From NCBI GenBank assembly GCA_900316745.1, contig ONEB01000002.1:30194-94193 (forward strand): a stretch of DNA of 64,000 bases. The letters run 5' to 3'. Position numbers and translations under genes: made by a program. The stretch is from an uncultured Eubacteriales bacterium (GTDB lineage Bacteria; Bacillota; Clostridia; Oscillospirales; Oscillospiraceae). A model generated the notes under the pieces. That model saw only the letters and a program-made list of their open reading frames with translations. It did not search any database and was not told where the DNA came from. Shown one piece after another: positions 7,382-16,007 of this stretch (position 1 is its first letter; the number at the start of each line of letters is the position of its first letter).

Positions 7382-8462
7382 ACCGTTGTTTCACATTTCC
7401 AAGCGCGGCGCGCTGCCGTGGTACCGCGCGTGGCTGATCCGCGGTCTCGCGCTTTTGGCGGCGCTGGTGCTCTGCGCCGTCGTGACGACGCTCCTCACGG
7501 GCATCAATCCCCTGCAGGTGTATGTCACGATCTTCAAGGGTTCGTTTGCCTCCTCCCGCCGCTTCTGGGACATGCTGCAGCGCCTGTCGATTCTGCTGTG
7601 CGTCTCGCTCGCGGTCACGCCGGCGTTTCGCATGCGCTTCTGGAACATCGGCGGCGAGGGTCAGGTGCTGGTCGGCGGTCTCGCGAGCGCGGCCTGCATG
7701 ATCCTGCTCGGCGGCAAGGTGCCCGATGCGGGCCTGATCGCCCTCATGACGGTCTCCGCCATGGTCGCGGGCGCCATCTGGGGCGGCATCCCCGCCGTGT
7801 TCAAGGCCAGGTGGGGCACGAACGAAACGCTCTTCACCCTCATGATGAACTATGTCGCCATCCAGCTCGTGCGCTATTTCAGCGTCGTCTGGGAGTCCCC
7901 GAAGGGCTCCGGCTCGATCGGCGTCATCAACCCCTCCACGCACTGGGGCTGGCTGCCGGAGATCGGCAACGCCTATTTCCTCAAGGTGCTCGTCGTGGCG
8001 CTGCTGACCATCGGCGTGTACATTTACCTCAACTACTCCAAGCACGGCTATGAGATCGCCGTCGTCGGCGAGAGCGAGCGCACCGCCCGCTACGTCGGCA
8101 TCAAGGTGGAAAAGGTCATCATCCGCACGATGCTCCTTTCGGGCGCGCTGTGCGGCATCGCGGGTCTGCTGCTCGTCGGCGGCACCGACCACACCATCAC
8201 CGACACCACCGCGGGCGGCCGCGGCTTCACGGCGGTCATGGTCTCGTGGCTGGCGAAGTTCAACCCCGTCTGGATGATCCTCACGAGCTTCCTGCTGGTC
8301 TTCCTCGGCAAGGGCGCCGAGCAGATCAGCTCCCAGTTCCAGCTCAACCAGTCGTTCTCGGACATCCTCACCGGCATCATCCTGTTCTTCATCATCGGCA
8401 GCGAGTTTTTCATCAACTATCAGATCAACTTCCGCAAGAGCGGGGATAAGGAGGGCAAGTAA
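7374..8462 (+). CDS. nupP: Nucleoside ABC transporter permease 1
   Basis: 362 residues. ATG 7374 is chosen: GGGAGG ends 11 nt upstream, and the start overlaps the nupO stop. Highly hydrophobic, with about eight to ten membrane spans, and family motifs FRMRFWNIGGEGQVLVGG and NETLFTLMMNYVAIQLV. The late KVEKVIIRTMLLSGALCG segment is the ATPase-coupling region typical of BPD_transp_2 (COG4603) permeases. It forms the membrane channel with the next gene product. Confidence 0.94.
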   Translation: MHEPLFHISKRGALPWYRAWLIRGLALLAALVLCAVVTTLLTGINPLQVYVTIFKGSFASSRRFWDMLQRLSILLCVSLAVTPAFRMRFWNIGGEGQVLVGGLASAACMILLGGKVPDAGLIALMTVSAMVAGAIWGGIPAVFKARWGTNETLFTLMMNYVAIQLVRYFSVVWESPKGSGSIGVINPSTHWGWLPEIGNAYFLKVLVVALLTIGVYIYLNYSKHGYEIAVVGESERTARYVGIKVEKVIIRTMLLSGALCGIAGLLLVGGTDHTITDTTAGGRGFTAVMVSWLAKFNPVWMILTSFLLVFLGKGAEQISSQFQLNQSFSDILTGIILFFIIGSEFFINYQINFRKSGDKEGK

Positions 8463-8464
8463 GC

Positions 8465-9457
8465 ATGTTTGACATTCTCTCGTTCCTCCCCCGCGCCGTC
8501 ATGCAGGGCATCCCGCTGCTGCTCGGCAGCACCGGCGAAACGCTCACCGAAAAATCCGGCAACCTGAACCTCGGCATCCCCGGCGTCATGTACGTCGGCG
8601 CGATCTGCGGCGTCATCGGCTCGTTTTTGTATGAGCAGAAGGTGCCCGCCGATCAGATGAACGCCGTGCTCGCCGTCGGCATCCCGATGGTCTGCTGCCT
8701 CGTCGGCAGTCTCCTGATGGGTCTGCTGTACTGCTTCCTGACGGTCACGCTCCGCGCAAACCAGAACGTCACCGGCCTTGCGCTCACGACGTTCGGCGTC
8801 GGCTTCGGCAACTTCTTCGGCGGCTCGATCATCAAGCTCGTCGACAGCGAGGTGCCGAGCATCGTGCTCAGCGCCACGAACCGCTATTTCTCCGCGTCGC
8901 TCCCGTTTGCGTCGAAGCTCGGCGTCGTGGGCAAGGTGCTCTTCAGCTACGGCTTCCTCGCGTACATCGCGGTCATCATCGCCATCATCGCAAGCTACGT
9001 CCTCAACCGCACCCGCACGGGTCTGCACCTGCGCGCCGTGGGCGAAAACCCGCAGACCGCGGACGCCGCCGGCATCAACGTCGTGAAGTATAAATACATG
9101 GCGACCTGCCTCGGCAGCATGATCGCGGGTCTCGGCGGACTGTACTACGTCATGGACTATGCCGCCGGCATCTGGTCGAACAACGCCTTCGGCGACCGCG
9201 GGTGGCTGGCCATCGCGCTCGTCATCTTCACGGTCTGGAAGCCGAGCTGGGGCATCCTCTCCAGCTTCCTGTTCGGCGGACTGTACATCCTGCACCAGTA
9301 CATCCCGTCCGGCATGAATCTCGCGGTGAAGGAGCTCTATAAGATGATCCCCTACGTCGTTACGATCATCGTGCTCATCATCACCAGCATGCGCAACAAG
9401 CGCGAATCCCAGCCGCCGGCAAGCCTCGGCCTGCCCTATTTCCGAGAAGAACGATAA
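8465..9457 (+). CDS. nupQ: Nucleoside ABC transporter permease 2
   Basis: 330 residues, starting 3 nt after nupP. BPD_transp_2 family (COG1079): the N-terminal LLLGSTGETLTEKSGNLNLG and PGVMYVGA motifs, about nine membrane spans, and LRAVGENPQTADAAGINV, the cytoplasmic loop that contacts the ATPase. Last gene of the nup operon, followed by a strong terminator. Confidence 0.95.
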   Translation: MFDILSFLPRAVMQGIPLLLGSTGETLTEKSGNLNLGIPGVMYVGAICGVIGSFLYEQKVPADQMNAVLAVGIPMVCCLVGSLLMGLLYCFLTVTLRANQNVTGLALTTFGVGFGNFFGGSIIKLVDSEVPSIVLSATNRYFSASLPFASKLGVVGKVLFSYGFLAYIAVIIAIIASYVLNRTRTGLHLRAVGENPQTADAAGINVVKYKYMATCLGSMIAGLGGLYYVMDYAAGIWSNNAFGDRGWLAIALVIFTVWKPSWGILSSFLFGGLYILHQYIPSGMNLAVKELYKMIPYVVTIIVLIITSMRNKRESQPPASLGLPYFREER

Positions 9458-9460
9458 AGC

Positions 9461-9496
9461 AAAAAACGATCCTTCCAAACGGAAGGATCGTTTTTT
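9461..9496 (+). terminator. terminator of the nup operon
   Basis: AAAAAACGATCCTTCC pairs with GGAAGGATCGTTTTTT (loop AAAC), four nt after nupQ. Confidence 0.92.
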
Positions 9497-9510
9497 GTGC
9501 TTCTATGGCG

Positions 9511-9585
9511 CGGGCGGCAGATTGCCGCCCCTACACGTTTGTATGAACTGCGGGGGCATGTAGGGGCGGATACCATCCGCCCGCC
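9511..9585. repeat. GTAGGGGCGG-type palindromic repeat
   Basis: Two hairpins in mirror order: GGGCGGCA/TGCCGCCC (9512-9530) and GGGCGGAT/ATCCGCCC (around 9564-9583). They share an outer inverted repeat GCCCCTACA (9527-9535) / TGTAGGGGC (9559-9567). A related unit lies at 14690-14766 and a degenerate one at 38802-38832. Confidence 0.7.
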
Positions 9586-9593
9586 TTTTCTGA

Positions 9594-10478
9594 TTATCGC
9601 ACGCGCTCGTCGCCCCAGAAGAAGAGGGCGACGGTGCCCGGACCCGTGTGGCTGCCGATCGTGGTGCCGACGGAGTAGATCTCGACCTTGCCGTTGAGCC
9701 TGGGGAATCTCGCCTCGACGAGATCCGCCACGGCGCGGGCATCGGCCATGCAGGCGGAGTTGGAGATGTAGCACTTGCCGGAGTAGTCCTCGCCGCCCTC
9801 GGCGTGCTCCGCCATGCGCTCGACGATCTCCTTGATGACGCGGTGCTTGCCGCGGAGCTTCTCGCGCGGGATGAGTCTGCCGAGATCGTCCATGTTCAGC
9901 AGCGGGCAGATGTTCAGCAGTCCCCCAAACCAGCCTGCGGCCTTACTCACGCGGCCGCCCTTGACATAGAACGTGAGGTCGGTGGAGAAGAACCAGTGGT
10001 GCAGGCGCAGACGGTTTTCAACTGCCCAGTCACGTGCTTCTTCCACGCTCATTCCGGCGTCGCGCAGGTCGGCGAGCCTGTCCATCAGAAGGCCGTAGCC
10101 TGAGGACGCGCCGAGGCTGTCCACGACATAGACCTTGCGCCCGGGGTACTGCTCCATGACGAGCGCGGCTGCGCTCTGCGCGGAGTTGATGACACCCGAA
10201 ATGCCGCTCGAGAGCGTCAGGTGCAGCACGTCCTGCCCTGCGGCGCAGAATTTGGAGAAGTACTCGACAAACTCCGACACGTTCACCTGCGAGGTGCGCG
10301 TCTCGGCGCCGTCGGTCATCGCCTGATAGAATTTGTCAAAGGGAATGGACTCTCCCAGATCGTCGAGATAGTCCTTGCCGTCGAGCGCGAAGTGAAAGCA
10401 GATGTAGTGGATGTCGCGCGCGGCAAAATGCGCCTTGCTCAGGTCGGCGGTGGAACAGCAGCTCAATACAAAAGACAT
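9594..10478 (-). CDS. DegV family fatty-acid-binding protein
   Basis: 294 residues. DegV fold signatures: the TADLS start loop; RTSQVNVSEF, the Thr-Ser pair near the fatty-acid carboxylate; LTLSSGISGVINSAQ; VVDSLGASSGYGLL; YVKGGRVSKAAG; and a C-terminal SVGTTIGSHTGPGTVALFF. DegV/FakB proteins hold a fatty acid for FakA phosphorylation, feeding exogenous acids into phospholipid. No fakA is present in the window, and not all DegV members are FakB partners. It probably forms a two-gene unit with the upstream DJ-1 gene (43 nt gap). Confidence 0.93.
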   Translation of the reverse strand: MSFVLSCCSTADLSKAHFAARDIHYICFHFALDGKDYLDDLGESIPFDKFYQAMTDGAETRTSQVNVSEFVEYFSKFCAAGQDVLHLTLSSGISGVINSAQSAAALVMEQYPGRKVYVVDSLGASSGYGLLMDRLADLRDAGMSVEEARDWAVENRLRLHHWFFSTDLTFYVKGGRVSKAAGWFGGLLNICPLLNMDDLGRLIPREKLRGKHRVIKEIVERMAEHAEGGEDYSGKCYISNSACMADARAVADLVEARFPRLNGKVEIYSVGTTIGSHTGPGTVALFFWGDERVR

Positions 10479-10521
10479 GATGGTAACCCTCTCGATTTAT
10501 GATGATTTTCGGTGTGTCGGA

Positions 10522-11070
10522 TCAGTGGCGGTATACGATCGCCTTGCGCTTCATCTCCGCGACGTCGGGCCCCTCCAGATACCGGATGATCTCCAACGCG
10601 AACGGGATCGCCGCCCCGAGACCGGAGCCGGTGATGATATTGCCGTCGCAGACGGTCTCGGCGTCGATGTATTCCGCGCCGCCGAGGTCGGTCTCGCAGC
10701 CAGGGTAGCAGGTCGCGCGTCTGCTCTCGAGCAGACCCAGACCGCCCAGCACCGTCGGCGCGGCGCAGATGGCGGCTACCAGCTTGTCCGCGTCGTAAAA
10801 CGCGCGCACCGCGCTGCACACCGTCTCGCTCGCGGCGAGATTCGGCGTGCCGGGGATGCCGCCGGGGAGGATCACCGCGTCCGCCGTGAGATCGGCGTCT
10901 TTCGCGAGCGCGTCACACACGATGCGCACGCCGTGGGAGCTCTTGATCGTCAGCTCATCCGAAACGGCGCAGATCTGCACCTGCGTGCCTGCGCGGCGCA
11001 GCAGATCGACCACGATCAGACCCTCGCATTCCTCAAATCCCGGCGCAAAAAAGATCACAGCCTTGGACAT
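10522..11070 (-). CDS. DJ-1/PfpI family protein (YajL-like)
   Basis: 182 residues, the DJ-1 subfamily length. The conserved Glu lies in FAPGFEECE and the nucleophile is Cys102 in AAICAAP. VILPGGIPG and the late GLGAAIPFALEII segment match DJ-1/YajL/ThiJ proteins. Proposed roles in the family are glyoxalase III or deglycase activity and oxidative-stress protection; which applies here is not decidable. The ribosome-binding site AGGAGG sits upstream on the minus strand. Confidence 0.93.
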   Translation of the reverse strand: MSKAVIFFAPGFEECEGLIVVDLLRRAGTQVQICAVSDELTIKSSHGVRIVCDALAKDADLTADAVILPGGIPGTPNLAASETVCSAVRAFYDADKLVAAICAAPTVLGGLGLLESRRATCYPGCETDLGGAEYIDAETVCDGNIITGSGLGAAIPFALEIIRYLEGPDVAEMKRKAIVYRH

Positions 11071-11211
11071 GGTTTTTCCTCCTTTACAGATAAAACAGAA
11101 TGGTCAACGTTTCCTGATTCCAACTATACCACAGAATCATTAAAAATGCATGATAATTCTTGCCGGACGCGCCGGATGCTCCTATACTAAACGGCAGGAG
11201 GAGGTGGGGCT

Positions 11212-11568
11212 ATGGAAAAGAAGGACGGACAGGGCTTCGGCTGCCTTGCGGCGCTGCTGCTTGCGCTCGCGCTGCTGATCGGAATCGGCTGGGTGTCGTA
11301 TGTCCGCGAAGAGCGCGAGCTCCGGCAGAAAAGCTGTGAGGAGTTTCCCAATAACACACCCCGGATCTGCACCACGCCGCGCCCCACGGCGACGCCCCGA
11401 CCCACGACAACGCCCTACACGCGCCCGCGCAGCACCCCGCGCGGCAATGACGATGATCCCTACGACGTGAACGACTACACGAGCGAAGAGGATTTCTACG
11501 ACGACCACTACGACGACTTCTTCGACTACTACGACGCCGAGGATTATTATAACGAGCATCATGAATGA
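11212..11568 (+). CDS. Small single-pass membrane protein with Thr/Pro stalk and Asp/Tyr tail
   Basis: 118 residues; GGAGGAGG precedes the ATG. One hydrophobic segment (about residues 10-28, CLAALLLALALLIGIGW), then a short charged region and a Thr/Pro/Arg stalk (TTPRPTATPRPTTTP). The last ~40 residues are almost wholly Asp, Glu and Tyr (DDHYDDFFDYYDAEDYYNEH). It looks like a surface-exposed, membrane-tethered acidic tail that may bind cations or wall polymers. I do not recognise a family. It borders the AT-rich restriction-modification island. Confidence 0.7.
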   Translation: MEKKDGQGFGCLAALLLALALLIGIGWVSYVREERELRQKSCEEFPNNTPRICTTPRPTATPRPTTTPYTRPRSTPRGNDDDPYDVNDYTSEEDFYDDHYDDFFDYYDAEDYYNEHHE

Positions 11569-11655
11569 ATGTTTGGGAGGTTGATTCGTAATAGATCGGG
11601 CGAATGGAGCAGACATAAAATCGGTGGGATATTTCCTAACTGCATCCGGTAAGAC

Positions 11656-11687
11656 GAAAGCAGACACTTGAAAAAGTGTCTGCTTTC
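11656..11687. terminator. hairpin between the small membrane gene and the R-M gene
   Basis: GAAAGCAGACACTT/AAGTGTCTGCTTTC around a GAAA loop (14 bp). The U-tract is weak on both strands. It separates convergent genes. Confidence 0.65.
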
Positions 11688-11725
11688 ATCTTGCCAGGAG
11701 CACGGCATACAAAACCTGCCCTTTT

Positions 11726-14500
11726 TCACTTTTCTGCTGTTTTGGCCTGATATAGCTTCATCAGTTCCGCGACACAGCTTGATTCCGTCGTGTCTTTGAT
11801 AGACATACCATAGGCCTGCATAACAGCGCGATCATTGTTTTGATGAGCCTGCAACAATTCAGGGAATAAATACATTTCATCGCCGTACATATCCGCTAAA
11901 CAGTTATCAGGATATAGTTTTCGCGCATCAAGGATTGCCTGCGCCGTTCGTTCAATTCTTGCCCGCTGTTCATCAGTTACATCAGGGAACGGGAAATTAT
12001 AATACACGGACGGAGCATAACGATAATCGTTTTTTAACCTGCCTGCTATTGTCCGCATCCATGAATTATGGACGTTGGAGCAGATTATTCCAAACTCATA
12101 TAGGCTTGCGTTATATACAAGCACAGCAGAATCACTTGCTATTACATCAGGGGGCAAGAAACCTATCGGTATATAGCGCCGTCCCGATGACGAAACGCGC
12201 GGAATAATAAGATAATCCGTTTCGGGCTGTCGATTTTGCGTAAACAGGAACGGCTTGTCTGCCGTTTTCTGGATCCTGTCAACGGGGCTTTTAAGCCTGT
12301 ATTCACGAATATAGTTAAACCGTTCTATCAATTCAGGAATATGTTTAAACTTGTTAGGACTGACACCAACGAACCAAAAACAATAGCGGCTATAACCCAC
12401 ATCGTTGATGAATTCCCGGCTTCCAATAAAAGGCTTTATAACTTCATCCAATTCAGGATATTTTGATAGCAGAGCCGCCCGTTCGCCTGCTGATAATAAT
12501 AGGCGGCCATCATCGGCGGGCGGGCTACCCTGAACAACCTTTGCAAGCCCTTTGTTAATGCTTTTACTTCTGTTTTTGATAAACACATCCGGGGCGGGCT
12601 TTAAGTAACCGTTTATGTGGACAACGATCTTATATTGTTCACCCGAAAACAGCTTTTTGGTTTCTCTGTTAATATACGAGAAACCAACAATAACGCACAT
12701 AACGGCTGCCTTTTCTTTCGCTTCACTTGTCCACTTAAAAGTGGTATGGGCAAAGTTTATAATAATGCCGTCCCCTAATAACATTTCCCAAAGCAGATTT
12801 ACAGATTCGCCCTGACAAATAGAGTTTGAAGAAACAAATGCGGCTTCTGCTTTGCTGTTTTTCATAAAATCAGCAGCTTTTTTGAACCATCCTGCGACAT
12901 AGTCCAGTTTCCCGCCTGCGTTTGATGGTGCAAAGACAGCCTGCATATCATCCGCTTGTGTTTTTGTTCGCATTGCCTGCCCGACAAACGGCGGATTGCC
13001 CATGATATAATTCAGGGAATACTTGGGAACCACACTTTCCCAATCAATGCGCAGGGCGTTCCCCTCAACAATAGAAGCATTTGTTTTTAGGGGCAGGAAA
13101 TCAAGAGGCATAAGAACAATATCTTCTGTCTCTTTCATCATTTGACTTTCAGCAATCCAAAGCGCGGTCTTGGCGACCGTGACCGCAAAATCATTGATTT
13201 CTATACCGTAAAACTGGCTGATTGATACCTGTATCGGGCTGTTGTTTGCATCGCCGAAAGCCATCTGCCCGCGCATCAAAAGCGCAAGCACTTCATTTTC
13301 CAGACGGCGCAGCGATAAATATGTCTCGGTTAAAAAATTCCCGCTGCCTGCCGCCGGATCCAAAAACGACAGCGACGCAAGTTTTGCCTGAAATCCCCGC
13401 AGCTTTCTTTCCTGCGTTTTTATAACGGTTATGCCCTTGATTTCCTCAAATTCTTTTTTCAAATCATCAAGGAACAGCGGGTCAATGACTTTGTGTATAT
13501 TTTCGATAGAGGTATAGTGCATCCCGCCGGAACGCCTTGTTTCCGGGTTCAATGTGCTTTCAAAGACCGCGCCGAAAATTGTCGGGCTGATTTCAGACCA
13601 ATCAAAATTTTCGCTTGCTTTCACTAACAGCAATTCCCGGATTTCATCGGTAAATTGCGGGATTTCAATTTCTTCATCCGCAAACAGCCCGCCGTTGACA
13701 TAGGGGAACTGTGCAAGTGACTGCTTCAAATAGGGGCTTCTATCCTCAATCTTTGTATCGAGCACGCGGAAAAGGCGCACAAGAGCTTCCCGCAAATCCT
13801 CTGTGTCATATTTGGCGAGATAATCATGGAACATTTCGCGCTTGCCAAATATTCCGGCGTCCTCTGCATACAGGCAGAACACGAGACGGACGCACAGTTT
13901 ATTCAGGCTTTTCAGCGTTTGTTCATTTGACGGGTCAATATACTGTTTCAGGAACGCATCATAAATCAGACCGACGATTTCGCCCGCCTGAATGGATATT
14001 TCCATTTCCCGCCGCAAATGCACATTGCCTGTATCGACAAGAAATGAAAGCCTGTAATACTCTTTTTCCAAATCCGCTAACTGTATCTTTTCAGGTTCGC
14101 CGCCGGGCTTTTCCATGTCATAGACATAGAATTCCCCAAAATTGCAGGTGACAACCCAACGCGGATGCTTTGAAAGGGGCAGTTCGGTAATATAACGCTT
14201 TGCCTGTTGGAACGGCGTAAGCAGGGAACCGTCTGATTGCTTTATGGGCTTGTTCAAATCCTTGCCGAGCCCTTTCTGTTCAATCAGCACTTTCGTTTCC
14301 GGGATAAAGCCGTCTATAAAGCTGGTGTGGTCTAAATGCACCTGTTCTTCAAACAGGATAAAGTGCTCGGGATGTTCCACCCCGTACACATCACGAAGCA
14401 GGGAGAGCCAAAAAGACTGGCTTTCCCCTTTTTCATATCCTTTGCCTTTCCAATGCGCCGCGAAAGCCTTAGCCGCCGTCCGCTGCTGTGCGTCTGTCAT
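11726..14500 (-). CDS. Fused type IIG/MmeI-like restriction-modification enzyme
   Basis: 924 residues. The N-terminal domain has FIDGFIPETKVLIEQKG with Asp63 and Glu74-x-Lys76, the PD-(D/E)xK layout seen in MmeI-like enzymes, followed by QAKRYITELP. A helical connector precedes a gamma-class N6-adenine methyltransferase: motif I DPAAGSGNF (near residue 380) and motif IV NPPF (near 503). The C-terminal ~300 residues would be the target-recognition domain. One protein would both methylate one strand and cut nearby DNA. The gene is clearly AT-richer than its neighbours, uses different codons and has no partner genes, suggesting horizontal acquisition. Cleavage activity is inferred; it could be methylation-only. 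Confidence 0.88.
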   Translation of the reverse strand: MTDAQQRTAAKAFAAHWKGKGYEKGESQSFWLSLLRDVYGVEHPEHFILFEEQVHLDHTSFIDGFIPETKVLIEQKGLGKDLNKPIKQSDGSLLTPFQQAKRYITELPLSKHPRWVVTCNFGEFYVYDMEKPGGEPEKIQLADLEKEYYRLSFLVDTGNVHLRREMEISIQAGEIVGLIYDAFLKQYIDPSNEQTLKSLNKLCVRLVFCLYAEDAGIFGKREMFHDYLAKYDTEDLREALVRLFRVLDTKIEDRSPYLKQSLAQFPYVNGGLFADEEIEIPQFTDEIRELLLVKASENFDWSEISPTIFGAVFESTLNPETRRSGGMHYTSIENIHKVIDPLFLDDLKKEFEEIKGITVIKTQERKLRGFQAKLASLSFLDPAAGSGNFLTETYLSLRRLENEVLALLMRGQMAFGDANNSPIQVSISQFYGIEINDFAVTVAKTALWIAESQMMKETEDIVLMPLDFLPLKTNASIVEGNALRIDWESVVPKYSLNYIMGNPPFVGQAMRTKTQADDMQAVFAPSNAGGKLDYVAGWFKKAADFMKNSKAEAAFVSSNSICQGESVNLLWEMLLGDGIIINFAHTTFKWTSEAKEKAAVMCVIVGFSYINRETKKLFSGEQYKIVVHINGYLKPAPDVFIKNRSKSINKGLAKVVQGSPPADDGRLLLSAGERAALLSKYPELDEVIKPFIGSREFINDVGYSRYCFWFVGVSPNKFKHIPELIERFNYIREYRLKSPVDRIQKTADKPFLFTQNRQPETDYLIIPRVSSSGRRYIPIGFLPPDVIASDSAVLVYNASLYEFGIICSNVHNSWMRTIAGRLKNDYRYAPSVYYNFPFPDVTDEQRARIERTAQAILDARKLYPDNCLADMYGDEMYLFPELLQAHQNNDRAVMQAYGMSIKDTTESSCVAELMKLYQAKTAEK

Positions 14501-14791
14501 TTCTGTACCCCTCTTTCGGGTATAATCATACAGCTAACAGTATAGCACACCCCCACCTCTTTCTCAATACGGTATCAAGCTGTTTTCCACGGTAGCTTTC
14601 GGTATCGGCTTGTATATTTAAGCGACAAACGGGCATAGCAAAACACGGCCGACCTGCACGAAAAACACAGCAGCGTTTTGAGCATCATCGTAGGGGGCGG
14701 CGTCCCCGACGCCCCGCTGCTGCCTTGCTTGACGGAAAAACGGGAAGTCGAGGACGCTGTCCCCTACAAGCAGAATGCTGAAAATGAAAAT
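14501..14791. repeat. intergenic stretch with GTAGGGG-type inverted repeat
   Basis: About 290 nt without a gene upstream of the R-M start. The first ~170 nt are AT-rich and featureless apart from a possible minus-strand promoter region near 14530. At 14690-14715 and 14747-14766 lie two facing GC-rich units (GTAGGGGGCGGCG... and ...GCTGTCCCCTAC) of the same palindromic family as at 9511. Confidence 0.6.
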
Positions 14792-14835
14792 ACCTCCTGC
14801 CTATTGTGAAAGGAAATCAGCAATAGGCAGGAGGT
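14792..14835 (-). terminator. spo0A terminator
   Basis: A perfect 15-bp stem (ACCTCCTGCCTATTG 14792-14806 / 14821-14835, 14-nt loop). On the minus strand it is followed by ATTTTCATTTTC, 57 nt after the spo0A stop. Confidence 0.75.
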
Positions 14836-14891
14836 GCTTGTTGATTTGGACGTGGTTCGTGCGATTCTTCAAAGCCCTTGTGCTACAATCC

Positions 14892-15683
14892 TTACCGCGT
14901 CGCCGCCATCTGCTTTCTGCGGAGCGTGAGACTGTCCGCGATCATCGCGATGAATTCCGAATTCGTCGGTTTTCCCTTGATGTTGCTGACCGTATAGCCG
15001 AAGAACTTCTGCAGCACTTCGATATCCCCTCTGTCCCACGCGACCTCGATGGCGTGGCGGATGGCGCGCTCGACGCGGCTGGGCGTGGTGTTGAACTTGC
15101 GCGCGACCTCGGGGTAGAGCACCTTCGTGACGGCGTTGATGATCTCCATGTCGTTGATCGTGAGGATGATCGCCTCGCGCAGATACTGATAGCCCTTGAT
15201 GTGGGCGGGGACGCCGATCTCGTGGATGATATCCGTGACCATGGACTCGAGATTCTGCGTCTCCGTGCGCGGCGCAGCGCCGACCGGCACGCCCGGAAAG
15301 TCCAGCACCCGCGGTGCCGCAACGGCGCGGACGCGCTCGAGCAGCAGGGAGAGGGACTTGCCCTTGGGCACAAAATAATCCGCGCCCAGCGCGGCACACT
15401 CCGTGATGACGTACTGGGTATAAAACCGTGTATGGACGATGACGTGCGTGTGGAGCTTTTCGCGGTGCAGCGCCTGCATGACGGCGATGCCGTCGCTTGT
15501 CCGCAGCACCAGATCCATCACCACTACGTCCGGCTGCAGTCGGCGCACGAGCTCCGGCACCTGTTCACCGTCGTCCGTTGCGCCGACGAGCGTGAGATCG
15601 GCGGAATCCGAGACCGCCGCCGTGATCGCGCGTCGCATTTCTTCATCCGCGTCCACAAGAAGCACTTTGATTTTGGTTGTCAT
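14892..15683 (-). CDS. spo0A: Sporulation master regulator Spo0A
   Basis: 263 residues. N-terminal receiver (1-125) with phospho-acceptor Asp57 in VVVMDLV and Lys107 in VPKG; C-terminal Spo0A DNA-binding domain (about 145-260) with the recognition-helix region [22 protein letters not shown], strongly conserved in sporeformers. Phosphorylated Spo0A dimerises and binds TGTCGAA boxes to start sporulation. Oddities: the acidic pocket reads Asp11-Ala-Asp13 rather than adjacent Asp-Asp, and the loop after Asp57 lacks the usual Met-Pro. The gene is also not next to spoIVB. Tandem 0A boxes upstream suggest autoregulation. Confidence 0.96.
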   Translation of the reverse strand: MTTKIKVLLVDADEEMRRAITAAVSDSADLTLVGATDDGEQVPELVRRLQPDVVVMDLVLRTSDGIAVMQALHREKLHTHVIVHTRFYTQYVITECAALGADYFVPKGKSLSLLLERVRAVAAPRVLDFPGVPVGAAPRTETQNLESMVTDIIHEIGVPAHIKGYQYLREAIILTINDMEIINAVTKVLYPEVARKFNTTPSRVERAIRHAIEVAWDRGDIEVLQKFFGYTVSNIKGKPTNSEFIAMIADSLTLRRKQMAATR

Positions 15684-15822
15684 AATATTTTCCTCCGCAT
15701 GAATGACGTATTTGCGGCCCGCTACCTGCCGATTCTCGCAGTTTCACCGCTGTTGCAACCTAAATTTAGCATAGCCCCCATACGGAAGCAACGCGAAAAA
15801 GCGCGAATCATTCCAGATTTTT

Positions 15823-15840
15823 TGTTGACATAATTCAACA
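15823..15840. promoter_or_regulatory. dyad TGTTGA-N6-TCAACA upstream of spo0A
   Basis: Perfect 6-bp inverted repeat with a 6-nt spacer, 140 nt upstream of the spo0A start and AT-rich around it. It looks like a dimeric regulator site; the factor is unknown. Confidence 0.4.
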
Positions 15841-15940
15841 CACCTCTACGAAATCCATCACATAGTAGCACGAAAACAGAGCGTTCTGCCGGATTTGACA
15901 GATTTTGCGGCGACTTTGGTCGAAATTATGTTAACTTATA

Positions 15941-15957
15941 TTCGACAAAATTCGACA
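15941..15957 (-). promoter_or_regulatory. tandem Spo0A boxes
   Basis: Two direct copies of TGTCGAA on the minus strand (plus-strand TTCGACA at 15941-15947 and 15951-15957), 10 nt apart, i.e. one helical turn. A weaker TGGTCGAA lies at about 15918-15925. They lie in the ~320-nt gene-free stretch upstream of spo0A, so Spo0A~P probably controls its own gene. Confidence 0.75.
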
Positions 15958-15965
15958 GAAAGCCC

Positions 15966-15999
15966 GAAAAAACACCGCAGCCGTCACCGGCTGCGGCAA
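15966..15999 (-). terminator. terminator of the ACT-domain gene
   Basis: CCGCAGCCG/CGGCTGCGG hairpin (15975-15996, 4-nt loop). On the minus strand it is followed by GTGTTTTTT. Confidence 0.85.
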
Positions 16000-16007
16000 A
16001 AAGCGTT

